A stretch of 64,000 nucleotides of DNA from Pseudomonas sp. P5_109. Lineage in GTDB: Bacteria; Pseudomonadota; Gammaproteobacteria; Pseudomonadales; Pseudomonadaceae. A model generated the notes under the pieces. The model ran no database searches. It saw only the letters and a program-made list of their open reading frames with translations, and was not told the origin of the DNA. The translations under genes and the position numbers were made by a program. The stretch covers positions 5,982,501 to 6,046,500 of the forward strand of contig NZ_CP125380.1 of assembly GCF_034009455.1 (NCBI RefSeq), written 5' to 3'. Positions 1 through 9,833 of the stretch are shown piece by piece (position 1 is the first letter of the stretch; the number at the start of each line of letters is the position of its first letter).

Positions 1-474
1 ATGCAGCAACCCAAGCACGAGAACCAGATAAGCCAGACGATGCAGCTTCTTCCAGAGGGCCCCCAAACGTCGCTGACTGTATCGATTGGAAGTGCACGCC
101 AATACCAGCAAACACAAAAATCCCAACGCCCCGACAATGATGTACGGACGCTTGCGCAGCTCCACCCCAAGCTGCGACCAATCGAAACCAAGGATAAAGG
201 CCAGATAGGCGCTCAAGTGCAGCACTACATAAGTGAAGCACCACAACCCCAGTTGCCGCCGGACCACAATCCACCCCGCCCAACCAGTAAGCCTCTGCAG
301 CGGCGTCATGCTCAATGTAATAAGCAACAGAACAAGTGTGCCCAATCCCAACCGATCAACCAGCACCTTGCCGGGGTCCGGCCCGAGCACATCCGCCCAG
401 GCCTGATACAACCACAACAGCGGCCACACCATCGTTGCAACAAAAACGGCCGCACGCCAAAGCGGATATCGCAT
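1..474 (-). CDS. msrQ: MsrQ, heme-binding membrane subunit of the MsrPQ methionine sulfoxide reductase (C-terminus cut by window edge)
   Basis: The visible 158 residues begin [20 protein letters not shown] and form several hydrophobic helices with conserved features such as TPLQRLTGW and the helix [19 protein letters not shown], whose His is a likely heme ligand. MsrQ is the inner-membrane b-type cytochrome that passes quinone electrons to periplasmic MsrP, which repairs oxidised methionines. The start ATG shares its A with the TGA stop of msrP (TGATG), so the two genes are translationally coupled. The 3' end lies beyond base 1, so total length cannot be judged. Confidence 0.93.
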   Translation of the reverse strand, partial: MRYPLWRAAVFVATMVWPLLWLYQAWADVLGPDPGKVLVDRLGLGTLVLLLITLSMTPLQRLTGWAGWIVVRRQLGLWCFTYVVLHLSAYLAFILGFDWSQLGVELRKRPYIIVGALGFLCLLVLACTSNRYSQRRLGALWKKLHRLAYLVLVLGLLH

Positions 475-1487
475 CAGTAGTTCTTCCGCAGATCGAGCCC
501 TGTATATAGAGAAGCGACTTCATCCGCATAGCCATTGAACATTTGCGTGTCACGCACATTCGGCTTGAACAGGCCGCTCGGCAGGCGCCGTTCCCGAGCC
601 TGAGTCCAGCGCGGATGGTCGACAGTCGGATTCACATTGGCGTAGAAGCCGTACTCGTCCGAAGCAATACTCTGCCAAGTGGTTTTTGGCTGCTCACTCA
701 CCAAACTGATCCGCACGATCGACTTGATGCTTTTAAAGCCATACTTCCAGGGCACCACCAGACGCAGTGGTGCACCGTTCTGATTCGGCAACTCGCGCCC
801 ATACATACCCACCGCAAGAATCGCCAACGGGTTCATCGCCTCGTCCAGACGCAGCCCTTCTATATAAGGCCAGTCGATCAAGGCAAAACCGGAGCGCTGC
901 CCCGGCATGCTTTTGGGATCCTGCAGGGTTTCGAAGCGGATGAATCTGGCTTTCGAGGTCGGCTCGACTTCCTTGAGCAACGCCGAGAGAGGAAAACCTA
1001 TCCAGGGAATGACCATCGACCACGCCTCCACACAACGAAGTCGGTAGATGCGCTCCTCCAGCTGGTAAGGCTTCATGAAGTCTTCCAGCGCATATCGCCC
1101 TGGTTTACCCACTTCTCCATCCACGACTACGCTCCATGGCTCGGTCTTCAGCGCACCGGCATTGGCAGCTGGATCCCCCTTGTCGGTGCCGAACTCATAG
1201 AAGTTGTTGTAGTGGGTCGCATCCTTGAACGGCGTGATCGCCTCATCCTTGACGCTGACCACACCCCACTGGGTAGCCGGGAGTTTTTCGCTGAACCAGG
1301 CAGGCGCCTTGCCAGGCTCGACATCCGGGTAACGCGCAGCATCGCCAGCGCTAGCCCATTGCGGCAGGCCGCTCAGAGCAAAGCCGGCAACCGTGGCGCC
1401 AAGCACTTTGCGTCGAGAAAGATAGAGGGATTCAGGCGTGACGTCCGACTCGTGGCAGTCGGACGCTCTGGAGACTTTGATCAGCAT
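474..1487 (-). CDS. msrP: MsrP, periplasmic molybdopterin protein-methionine sulfoxide reductase catalytic subunit
   Basis: This 337-residue protein carries a twin-arginine export signal (SRRKVLG, residues 24-30, then a hydrophobic stretch ending ASA). The mature part has the sulfite-oxidase-like molybdopterin fold, with the Mo-ligating Cys in [11 protein letters not shown] near residue 152 and the signature motif [17 protein letters not shown]. It reduces Met-sulfoxide in envelope proteins using electrons from MsrQ, encoded directly downstream. An upstream in-frame start would add 52 poorly conserved residues. The ATG at 1487 is preferred because GGAG lies about 7 bases upstream and it gives the usual length. 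Confidence 0.93.
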   Translation of the reverse strand: MLIKVSRASDCHESDVTPESLYLSRRKVLGATVAGFALSGLPQWASAGDAARYPDVEPGKAPAWFSEKLPATQWGVVSVKDEAITPFKDATHYNNFYEFGTDKGDPAANAGALKTEPWSVVVDGEVGKPGRYALEDFMKPYQLEERIYRLRCVEAWSMVIPWIGFPLSALLKEVEPTSKARFIRFETLQDPKSMPGQRSGFALIDWPYIEGLRLDEAMNPLAILAVGMYGRELPNQNGAPLRLVVPWKYGFKSIKSIVRISLVSEQPKTTWQSIASDEYGFYANVNPTVDHPRWTQARERRLPSGLFKPNVRDTQMFNGYADEVASLYTGLDLRKNY

Positions 1488-1490
1488 GGT

Positions 1491-1536
1491 TACTCCGCAG
1501 CTTTGGAGGACAGATGCACCCATAGACTGCGGAGTA
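1491..1536. promoter_or_regulatory. Inverted repeat enclosing the msrP ribosome binding site
   Basis: TACTCCGCAG (1491-1500) is repeated as its exact complement CTGCGGAGTA at 1527-1536, with a 26-base loop. On the minus strand the GGAG likely used as msrP Shine-Dalgarno lies in the distal arm. The pairing could therefore hide the ribosome binding site, or the element could be a protein-binding palindrome. The structure is seen directly; the role is inferred. Confidence 0.45.
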
Positions 1537-1545
1537 TGAGGGAAA

Positions 1546-2400
1546 TTACGCGCTCTTGTTACGACGAAGACGTAACAGGTATTGAACAGGGCCGGAGGCT
1601 GCATAGGCGAGAAACACCAGCAGCAGGATGCGCGGAGGGTCACTGAACACTACTGCGAACACCAGCACCACAGCGAGAATCGCCACGAAAGGCACCCGCC
1701 CCTTCAGGTCCAGCTCTTTGAAGCTGTTGTACTTGATGTTGCTGACCATCAGCATGCCGGCCGCAGCAACCATCAGCGCAACCAGGAAGGACATCTTGGA
1801 ACCCTGAATGCCATAGTCGCTGAATGCCCAGACGATACCTGCAACCACACCCGCTGCGGCAGGACTGGCCAGGCCGATGAAGTAGCGTTTGTCCGCGGTG
1901 CCGATCTGCGTGTTGAAGCGTGCAAGACGCAATGCCGCACCCGCGACATAAATGAAGGCGACCATCCAGCCAACCTTGCCCATGTCACCCAAGGCCCAGC
2001 CAAATGCGAGCAATGCCGGCGCAACACCAAAGGCAACCATGTCGGACAGCGAGTCGTACTCGGCACCAAAGGCGCTCTGGGTATTGGTCATGCGGGCCAC
2101 GCGACCATCGAGGCCATCGAGCACCATGGCGACGAAGATCGCGATGGCCGCGAAGGCGAAATACTTGCTCGCATTGGCCGAATCACCAGCACTCAAGGCC
2201 GCCTGGGCGCTCATCGAGTTGATGATGGAATAGAACCCTGCGAACAGGTTCGCAGTGGTGAACAGATTCGGCAGAAGATAGATACCACGATGCCGGACTT
2301 TACGACCTTCAGCGTCATGGCCCTCCTCGACATGTTCATCGATGGGCAGCAGGCTTTCGGCGTCAGAAGCCTGGTTTGGCTCTTCGGGGCGTTCGCTCAT
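1546..2400 (-). CDS. pssA: CDP-diacylglycerol--serine O-phosphatidyltransferase
   Basis: The 284-residue integral membrane protein makes phosphatidylserine from CDP-diacylglycerol and serine, the first step to phosphatidylethanolamine. The CDP-alcohol phosphatidyltransferase motif D-G-x2-A-R-x8-G-x3-D-x3-D is complete (DGLDGRVAR from residue 95, then [10 protein letters not shown]). It is flanked by hydrophobic segments, and the acidic N-terminus (about 40 residues) is soluble. The start at 2400 was chosen because AAGG lies 8 bases upstream; ATG 2406 is too close to it. It is followed by msrPQ on the same strand and preceded by the ilvC terminator, so it probably has its own promoter. Confidence 0.95.
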   Translation of the reverse strand: MSERPEEPNQASDAESLLPIDEHVEEGHDAEGRKVRHRGIYLLPNLFTTANLFAGFYSIINSMSAQAALSAGDSANASKYFAFAAIAIFVAMVLDGLDGRVARMTNTQSAFGAEYDSLSDMVAFGVAPALLAFGWALGDMGKVGWMVAFIYVAGAALRLARFNTQIGTADKRYFIGLASPAAAGVVAGIVWAFSDYGIQGSKMSFLVALMVAAAGMLMVSNIKYNSFKELDLKGRVPFVAILAVVLVFAVVFSDPPRILLLVFLAYAASGPVQYLLRLRRNKSA

Positions 2401-2502
2401 GGACATTACCTTGCAACGGGGGTGGAAAGTTTGGACAGGTGTCTGGGACGACGGTTCGGCCACAAACGATGCAGCTTTATACCAGAACCGGCCTCCCAAA
2501 CG

Positions 2503-2531
2503 AAAAAACGCGGCCTAAGCCGCGTTTTTCG
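2503..2531 (-). terminator. Rho-independent terminator of the ilv operon
   Basis: An 11-bp perfect stem (AAAAACGCGGC, loop of 4, GCCGCGTTTTT) lies 15-43 bases past the ilvC stop and is flanked by A and T runs, so it can work on either strand. pssA starts beyond it on the same strand. Confidence 0.85.
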
Positions 2532-2545
2532 TACAAGCGCGTGAC

Positions 2546-3571
<1,026 letters not shown>

Positions 3572-3607
3572 CTATATCAGGCCGTTCAGGCCGTTCGCTA
3601 ATTTGGT

Positions 3608-4099
3608 TTAGATGCTGAGTACTTTGTCGCCGCGGGCAATACCGGTCACGCCACTACGGACGGTTTCCAGAATCGATGCGGTGCCAATGGACTGAATGAA
3701 GCTGTCGAGCTTGTCGCTGGTACCGGTCAGTTGAACGGTATACACGCTGGCGCTGACATCGACGATCTGTCCACGGTAAATATCGGTAGTGCGCTTGATC
3801 TCGGCGCGCTGGGCGCCGGTGGCCTTGACCTTGACCAGCATCAGTTCGCGCTCGATGTGAGCACTCTCCGACAGGTCGACCAGTTTTACCACTTCGATCA
3901 GCTTGTTCAGGTTCTTGGTGATCTGCTCGATGACTTCATCGTGACCAACGGTGGTCAGCGTCAGACGCGACAGGGTCGGGTCTTCGGTCGGGGCCACGGT
4001 CAGGCTTTCGATGTTGTAGTTGCGCTGCGAGAACAGGCCAACCACACGAGACAGAGCGCCGGGTTCGTTTTCCAGAAGCAAGGAAATAATGTGCCGCAT
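3608..4099 (-). CDS. ilvN: Acetolactate synthase small (regulatory) subunit
   Basis: The 163-residue protein has an N-terminal ACT domain (MRHIISLLLENEPGALSRVV, then FSQRNYNIESLTVAPTED) that binds valine for feedback inhibition. The C-terminal ALS_ss domain (residues 80-160) contacts the large subunit. The ATG at 4099 follows the ilvI stop by 2 bases. A start 10 codons upstream inside ilvI is possible but gives a non-conserved extension. The same gene is called ilvH in P. aeruginosa. Confidence 0.97.
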   Translation of the reverse strand: MRHIISLLLENEPGALSRVVGLFSQRNYNIESLTVAPTEDPTLSRLTLTTVGHDEVIEQITKNLNKLIEVVKLVDLSESAHIERELMLVKVKATGAQRAEIKRTTDIYRGQIVDVSASVYTVQLTGTSDKLDSFIQSIGTASILETVRSGVTGIARGDKVLSI

Positions 4100-4101
4100 G
4101 A

Positions 4102-5826
4102 TTAAGTACGCTCCGTCTTGCTCAGCCACATATCGCGCATGGAGCCGTCTTTGATCTGCATCGGGTAGACGTGCTCGCTGGTGTCTACCGAAACATCGAT
4201 GATCACCAAACGATCCTTCATGGCGAACGCTTCTTCCATCTTCGACTTCAAATCTTTCGAATCGGTGATGCGCACACCAACGTGACCATAAGCCTCCGCC
4301 AGCTTGACGAAATCAGGCAGCGATTCCATGTAGGAATGAGAGTGACGGCTGCCGTAGCTCATGTCCTGCCACTGGCGAACCATGCCCAACACACCGTTGT
4401 TCAGGATGACGATTTTTACCGGCAAACCGTATTGCAGGCAGGTCGACAGTTCCTGAATGTTCATCTGGATACTGCCCTCGCCGGTGACACAAACGACGTC
4501 GTCATCCGGGAAGCTCAACTTGATGCCCATGGCCGCCGGGAAACCGAAGCCCATGGTGCCCAGGCCACCGGAGTTGATCCAGCGGTTCGGCTTGTTGAAC
4601 GTGTAGTACTGCGCCGCGAACATCTGATGCTGACCCACATCGGAAGCTACAAAGGCATCGCCCTTGGTCACTTCGCACAGGGTTTCGATCACGGCCTGCG
4701 GCTTGATAACGCTGCCGTCGCCCTTGTCATAAGGGAACAGGCCGCGATCACCACGCCACTCATCAACCTGCTTCCACCAACTGGCAACGGACTCCTTGTT
4801 CGGGGTCTCGCCGATTTCCTTGAGGATCGCGACCATTTCGGTCAGGACACTCTCGACCGGACCAACGATAGGCACGTCGGCCTTGATGGTCTTGGAGATC
4901 GAAGCCGGGTCGATGTCGATGTGAATGATCTTGGCGTTCGGGCAGAACTTCGAGGCACCGTTGATGACACGGTCGTCGAAACGCGCACCGACGGCGAGGA
5001 TCACGTCAGCATGGTGCATCGCCAGGTTGGCGGTGTAGCTGCCGTGCATGCCGAGCATGCCGATGAACTGACGATCGGTGCCAGGGAAACCGCCGAGGCC
5101 CATCAGGGTATTAGTCACTGGCAGGTTGAGCATTTTCGCCAGTTCGGTCAGTGGTGCGGAACCACCGCCGAGGATCACGCCGCCGCCCGAATACAACACT
5201 GGACGCTTGGCCGCCAGGAGCATTTCTGCCGCCTTGCGGATTTGACCGGAGTGACCACGAACAGCCGGGCTGTAGGAACGCAGCTTGGCTTTTTTCGGGA
5301 AGACGTATTCGAACTTCTCGGCCGGGTTGGTCATGTCTTTCGGGATATCGACAACGACCGGGCCAGGACGACCGGATTGCGCCAGGTAGAAGGCTTTCTT
5401 CATGACTTCCGGGATTTCCGACGCGTGCTTGATCATGAAGCTGTGCTTCACGATCGGCCGGGAGATACCGATCATGTCGGTTTCCTGGAATGCGTCGGTG
5501 CCAACCATGGTGCTCGGCACCTGGCCGGAAATGACCACCATTGGAATGGAGTCCATGTACGCCGTGGCGATACCAGTGATGGCGTTGGTTGCGCCAGGAC
5601 CGGACGTCACCAGTACCACGCCGGCTTTACCGGTGGCACGGGCGTAGCCGTCAGCCATATGGGTAGCCGCTTGCTCGTGACGAACCAGGATGTGGGTCAC
5701 TTCCGGTTCTTTGAACAGGGCATCGTATACATGAAGAAGAGCACCACCCGGGTACCCGTAGATATATTTGACGCCTTCGTCGCGCAAAAAGCGGACGAGC
5801 ATCTCACCGCCAGATAAAAGCTCCAC
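4102..5826 (-). CDS. ilvI: Acetolactate synthase 3 large (catalytic) subunit
   Basis: This 574-residue thiamine-diphosphate enzyme condenses pyruvate with pyruvate or 2-ketobutyrate, the first common step of branched-chain amino acid synthesis. The catalytic Glu is E51 in [17 protein letters not shown]. The ThDP/Mg motif is [12 protein letters not shown] ending VILNN. The middle domain supplies the FAD-binding fold. The start used is GTG 5826 (ELLSGGEML follows), because AGAGG lies 5-9 bases upstream; the GTG three codons earlier overlaps that site. Confidence 0.96.
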   Translation of the reverse strand: MELLSGGEMLVRFLRDEGVKYIYGYPGGALLHVYDALFKEPEVTHILVRHEQAATHMADGYARATGKAGVVLVTSGPGATNAITGIATAYMDSIPMVVISGQVPSTMVGTDAFQETDMIGISRPIVKHSFMIKHASEIPEVMKKAFYLAQSGRPGPVVVDIPKDMTNPAEKFEYVFPKKAKLRSYSPAVRGHSGQIRKAAEMLLAAKRPVLYSGGGVILGGGSAPLTELAKMLNLPVTNTLMGLGGFPGTDRQFIGMLGMHGSYTANLAMHHADVILAVGARFDDRVINGASKFCPNAKIIHIDIDPASISKTIKADVPIVGPVESVLTEMVAILKEIGETPNKESVASWWKQVDEWRGDRGLFPYDKGDGSVIKPQAVIETLCEVTKGDAFVASDVGQHQMFAAQYYTFNKPNRWINSGGLGTMGFGFPAAMGIKLSFPDDDVVCVTGEGSIQMNIQELSTCLQYGLPVKIVILNNGVLGMVRQWQDMSYGSRHSHSYMESLPDFVKLAEAYGHVGVRITDSKDLKSKMEEAFAMKDRLVIIDVSVDTSEHVYPMQIKDGSMRDMWLSKTERT

Positions 5827-6282
5827 GTTGCTCACCTCTAAAACGCCAGAATACCGCCCACGAAAAATGGGACGGGTCTTAATAGGTTTACTTCTCAGCA
5901 GAGCATGAGCGACGGTGGTCGCCGACTACGTCAGCACTGACTGAGCAAGTATTGGGATCGTCCCAAGTGTTGCGGGCCTTTCCCACCCAGCGCGAGGTAA
6001 CGCGTTGCGGGTGTAACAGGTCGACGCGGATATGCGCCTCATGATCTGCTGAGAGGGTCTGCTTCTGGCAGTCCCTGTACAGCGGACTTTGGATTCTTCT
6101 GTTTCGCCCCTCGCAAGTCAAGTCGTCTATGAGCTTTATTCTAGTAAGCACATGAGAACGCAAGAAAAAACCTGTAAATCCGCCGTGTGTTAGCTTCGAT
6201 TGCGCAAGTTTTGGCAAAAAATTGGCACGCGCATGCGCTTACCCTGCAATGGCCGACAAAATAGAGAGAGATTGTGAACAAC
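5827..6282 (-). promoter_or_regulatory. Long leader/promoter region of the ilvI-ilvN-ilvC operon
   Basis: About 450 bases without a convincing gene separate ilvI from the previous gene. On the minus strand it holds a perfect small palindrome TTGGGA-CGA-TCCCAA (around 5951-5966) and a possible -10 TAGAAT near 6138-6143. A 38-codon reading frame (5926-6042) ends with several Leu, Ile and Val codons but has no clear ribosome binding site. The length and location suggest a regulated mRNA leader; attenuation is a guess. Confidence 0.4.
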
Positions 6283-6300
6283 TGCCAGCGGACGCTGGCA
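6283..6300 (-). terminator. Possible terminator after the yqcC-like gene
   Basis: TGCCAGC-GTCC-GCTGGCA forms a 7-bp hairpin just past the stop of the minus-strand gene, followed only by GTTGTT rather than a good U run. It may act as a weak terminator. Confidence 0.4.
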
Positions 6301-6309
6301 GCTTCTGGC

Positions 6310-6645
6310 TCAGCGAGACGCCGTGATCAACTGATCAAACTGTTTGAGCAATACCTGCAACTGCCGATCCTTGCCCTGGACATTGCGTCCGGCAAAGACC
6401 ATTTCAGCCATTTCCTGAATGCCCGACGCATTGGGTAGCGGCAAATCCTGCTCGAGGATCATCTTCATGCGTGGCAGGAAGATCCACTGCAGCCATTGCT
6501 CGAAATCCAGGGTATCGACCGAAAACGGCTCGACACTGGAAAGCGCTTCAGCGGATGGCGAGACTTCATCCCACCATCCTTGCACCCGCAACTCGCGCTC
6601 GATCAACAGCAGTTGATCGGCGATTTTCAGAAAGCGCGCATCCAT
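6310..6645 (-). CDS. YqcC family protein (DUF446)
   Basis: This small soluble, acidic, helical protein (111 residues) has the YqcC-family pattern: ADQLLLIERELR near the N-terminus, then DTLDFEQWLQWIFLPRM in the middle. Its function is unknown. In enterobacteria the family sits beside truC and queC-like genes. Here its ATG shares one base with the stop of the lipoprotein gene upstream (TGATG), so it belongs to the mrcB operon. The adjacent GTG at 6648 is an alternative start. Confidence 0.85.
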   Translation of the reverse strand: MDARFLKIADQLLLIERELRVQGWWDEVSPSAEALSSVEPFSVDTLDFEQWLQWIFLPRMKMILEQDLPLPNASGIQEMAEMVFAGRNVQGKDRQLQVLLKQFDQLITASR

Positions 6646-7382
6646 CACAGCGTTACCTTGGCCTTCTGGCGCGCCAGCGACGCGCCCTGGGAGTCACCCT
6701 GCTTTTCGCGCGCCTGGGCAATCAGTTCCCACAAATTGGCCTGCAGGGCCGGACGGCCATTGGCCAAGGTCAGGCCACGGCGAGCGAACTGCTCGGCCTG
6801 GGCCGCATCGCCTTGAGCCATCCGCACCTGTGCCAGGCGGTAAAGCACCTGCGGTTCACGCGGGGCAACGCGCTGGGCGCGTTCGAGGCTGGAGGAGGCA
6901 CCGTTGAGATCACCGCTCGCCTGTTGCTGCTGAGCAGTGGTCAGCAAAGCCAGTACCGGGCCGTCCAGTTGCTCGTCGGCAGACAGTCCGCCCGAACTGG
7001 CCGACGGAATCCCGCTTGGCGACGACGGCATGCTGTAGTTGCCCTGATTGATCGGTGCCGACTGGATCGGCGACGTGTCAATCGGCCCCGGCGTGATCGG
7101 CCCCGGAGTAATGGGTGTGGTGCTGATCGGCGTTGAAGTCGTTGCAGCGCCTGGCACCATCACCACGACGCCGCTGTCACCTTGCGGAATCGCCTGGGTC
7201 TGCGACTGACCTTGCGCAGGGCGCTTGACGGTCGTCTGGCGGAAGCCGCCATTGGCCGAGATACGTTCACTGTTGGACACGGCGGTGCCGGAATCCACGA
7301 CCGGAATCGAGCCACGTTGTACGGTGGAGCAACCGCTGAGCAAAGCCACGGCGGTAATCGCTGGAATCAGCCACTTGTTCAC
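6645..7382 (-). CDS. TPR-containing outer-membrane lipoprotein, probable PBP1b activator (LpoP-like)
   Basis: The 245-residue protein starts with a lipoprotein signal (MNKWLIPAITAVALLSGCS; lipobox LSGC with Cys near residue 18). A long Pro/Ser/Thr/Gln-rich linker (about residues 25-135, with repeated TPITPGPI-like units) follows. The C-terminal part is a TPR-type helical domain (residues 140-245, ALLTTAQQQQASGDLNGASS and YRLAQVRMAQGDAAQAEQFARRGL). It lies 16 bases downstream of mrcB. An outer-membrane lipoprotein with a flexible linker and TPR domain beside PBP1b is the description of LpoP of P. aeruginosa, which activates that synthase. The match is by context and architecture, not alignment. 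Confidence 0.8.
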   Translation of the reverse strand: MNKWLIPAITAVALLSGCSTVQRGSIPVVDSGTAVSNSERISANGGFRQTTVKRPAQGQSQTQAIPQGDSGVVVMVPGAATTSTPISTTPITPGPITPGPIDTSPIQSAPINQGNYSMPSSPSGIPSASSGGLSADEQLDGPVLALLTTAQQQQASGDLNGASSSLERAQRVAPREPQVLYRLAQVRMAQGDAAQAEQFARRGLTLANGRPALQANLWELIAQAREKQGDSQGASLARQKAKVTL

Positions 7383-7398
7383 TTGAAACCCTCTTTGC

Positions 7399-9717
7399 TT
7401 AATTCATCCAGCCCTTGACCCAATCCATCACCGACTCGGCAGGGCTTTCGCCACCGCAAGCAGCGCCGGGAGGCGGTTCGCTGCCGCGAATATACGGCAT
7501 CTGCACGGCACCCGGGCAACCGGCGTCAGAACCTTGCCCGGTACGCGAATCCACCCAGGCCTGAACGATATTATCCGGCTGCGGCATGTCCAGCGGCAAC
7601 GGGTCGGCCTTGCGCATGAAGCTGGTCCAGACCTGCAGGGCCCCGGTGGCACCAGTGAATGGGGTCTTGCCGTTGTCATCGCGCCCCAGCCAGACCACCG
7701 CCAGCAAGTCCTGGCTGAAACCGGCAAACCAACTGTCCCGCGAATCGTTACTGGTACCGGTTTTACCCGCCAGGGTCAGGGTTCTTGGCAACACGTTATA
7801 AACCGAGCTGCCGGTACCTTCGCGCATCACCCGCTGCATGGCGCTCTGGATCAGGTAAATGGAGGCCGGATCGAAACGCTGCTGAATCTGGAACGGATAA
7901 CGCTTGAGCGGTTCGCCTTCAGCAGTCAGCACGCTGCGAATCCCGCGCATCGGCGTATTGAAGCCGCCGTTGGCGAGGGTCTGGTACATGGTCGCCACTT
8001 CGATGGGCGTCATGCCGCCAGCGCCGAGCAACATCGACGGGAAGGCCGGGAATTCACGAGAAACACCCAGGCGCTCCACCGTCTTCAGGACGTTCGGCAC
8101 ACCGACCGCCAACCCGAGCCGTGCGGTCGACAGGTTGTAGGAGTGCGCCAGGCCTTGATAGAGGAAGACGGTCCCGTGAGAACGGCGATCATAGTTCTGC
8201 GGTTTCCAGACTTGGCCGTCGGCGCCCTTGACCGAGAAGGACTCGTCCGACAGCCAACTGGTCAATGTGTACTGGCTTGGTTTCTCCAACGCGGTCAAGT
8301 AAACCGCCGGCTTGATCAGCGAGCCGATCGGTCGCACAGCGTCCAGCGCCCGGTTGAACCCGGCAAAACTGGCCTGGCGACTGCCGATCATGGCCTGCAC
8401 TTCACCGGTTTCCGGGTTGGTCACGACCATGGCCGCTTCGACGTCATCGGAACCCTTGCGCCCCGCCAGACGCTTGAAGGTGTCGTTGACCGAGGCCTCA
8501 GCCTTCATCTGCAGGATCGGGTCGAAACTGGTGAAGATGCGCAGACCTTCTTCGGTCAAGTCTTCGTCGCGATAGTCTTCGCGCAACTGACGCTTGACCA
8601 GATCGAGGAAGCCGGGGAACGAGCTGTCCGCCAGACTGCCGCGCTTGGTCACACCCAGTGGCATTTTCTTCGCGGCTTCAACCTGCTCGGCAGTTGCGAC
8701 GCCCTGCTCTTGCAGGACATCGAGCACCAGGTTGCGCCGCTCGAGGGCACGCTCCGGATAACGACGCGGGTTATAGGAGGAAGGCCCCTTGACCATTCCC
8801 ACCAGCAGAGCGACCTGGTGCAGCTTGAGCTCGGCCAGCGGCTGGCTGAAGAAGAACTGGCTGGCGAGGCCGAAACCGTGCACCGCGCGTTGACCGTCCT
8901 GCCCGATAAACACTTCGTTGAGGTAAGCCTCGAGGATTTCACGCTTGTCGTAATGCAGCTCAAGCAACAGCGCCATCATCGCTTCGGTGAGTTTGCGGCT
9001 CAGGCTGCGCTCGTTGGTCAGGTAGAAGTTCTTGACCAACTGCTGAGTCAGGGTACTGCCGCCCTGACGCATGCGGCCGGACGAACCGTTGACCCAGATT
9101 GCACGGGCGATCGACTTCGGCGAAACACCAAAGTGATGATAAAAATCGCGGTCCTCGACAGCCACCAGCGTTTCCAGCAAGTACGGCGGCACCTGATCGA
9201 TCTTGATCAGGATCCGGTCTTCGAGGTTTTTCGGGTACAGGCCGCCGATCAGCAACGGCTCCAGGCGCACTACCGAAAGTTTCGAACCTTTTGCCCCCGC
9301 CAACTCGGCCACGTAATCGCCGGAGAAACGCACCCGCACCGGTTGCGCTTGCTCCATGCCTTCATAGAACTGGAAGCCACGGGTATTCAGATCAACGGTA
9401 TTGCCGTTGACCGACGCCGCACCCGGACCATTGGCCACGCTTTCACGGCGATAGCCCAGGGCATCGAGCTCGGTCAGGAAATCGTCCCTGCTCAGCTTTT
9501 GTCCGACGAACAGTTCGAGCGGGCGCGCGTAAACCTTGGCCGGAATGGTCCAGCGCTTGCCGGAAAACTTCTCCTGGACGATCGCATCAAGGTAAACGGC
9601 GAATCCGGCCAGCACTACCAGGCCGACCAGACTGAGTTTAATGGCCCAGCCCAACCAAGGGCGCAGGCCTCTGGAGGGTGGTTTTTTTGGGGTACGGGGA
9701 GTTCGGGTACGAGTCAT
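7399..9717 (-). CDS. mrcB: Penicillin-binding protein 1b, bifunctional peptidoglycan glycosyltransferase/transpeptidase
   Basis: This 772-residue class A PBP has a basic cytoplasmic N-terminus, one membrane anchor (about residues 22-45) and a UB2H-like domain (about 60-150). The GT51 glycosyltransferase domain has its catalytic Glu in VEDRDFYHHFG (near 188) and GGSTLTQQLVKNF. The transpeptidase domain has SxxK in GSLIKPAVY, SYN and KTGTSNDSRD. It polymerises and crosslinks lipid II at the inner membrane. It leads the operon with the LpoP-like lipoprotein and the yqcC-like gene. It is called ponB in some pseudomonads. Confidence 0.97.
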   Translation of the reverse strand: MTRTRTPRTPKKPPSRGLRPWLGWAIKLSLVGLVVLAGFAVYLDAIVQEKFSGKRWTIPAKVYARPLELFVGQKLSRDDFLTELDALGYRRESVANGPGAASVNGNTVDLNTRGFQFYEGMEQAQPVRVRFSGDYVAELAGAKGSKLSVVRLEPLLIGGLYPKNLEDRILIKIDQVPPYLLETLVAVEDRDFYHHFGVSPKSIARAIWVNGSSGRMRQGGSTLTQQLVKNFYLTNERSLSRKLTEAMMALLLELHYDKREILEAYLNEVFIGQDGQRAVHGFGLASQFFFSQPLAELKLHQVALLVGMVKGPSSYNPRRYPERALERRNLVLDVLQEQGVATAEQVEAAKKMPLGVTKRGSLADSSFPGFLDLVKRQLREDYRDEDLTEEGLRIFTSFDPILQMKAEASVNDTFKRLAGRKGSDDVEAAMVVTNPETGEVQAMIGSRQASFAGFNRALDAVRPIGSLIKPAVYLTALEKPSQYTLTSWLSDESFSVKGADGQVWKPQNYDRRSHGTVFLYQGLAHSYNLSTARLGLAVGVPNVLKTVERLGVSREFPAFPSMLLGAGGMTPIEVATMYQTLANGGFNTPMRGIRSVLTAEGEPLKRYPFQIQQRFDPASIYLIQSAMQRVMREGTGSSVYNVLPRTLTLAGKTGTSNDSRDSWFAGFSQDLLAVVWLGRDDNGKTPFTGATGALQVWTSFMRKADPLPLDMPQPDNIVQAWVDSRTGQGSDAGCPGAVQMPYIRGSEPPPGAACGGESPAESVMDWVKGWMN

Positions 9718-9833
9718 GGCGGCGGATTATACGCACTTTATTCATACTCAACAGGAGCGCTCCGAGGTTTGCGTCGAGCGGACTTGCGGCCATAATGACG
9801 GCCTTGAATTTCCCAGACTCTGAAGGATCGCCT

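Noticed and set aside
5888..6217. A 109-codon minus-strand frame upstream of ilvI
   Set aside because: It shows no family resemblance, has an odd composition and no ribosome binding site, and it lies in the ilv leader; treated as non-coding.
6222..6240. TTGGCACGCGCATGCGCTT looked like a sigma-54 promoter
   Set aside because: The distance between GG and the nearest GC is 9 or 11 bases, not 10, and it would read toward the ilv leader from the wrong strand.
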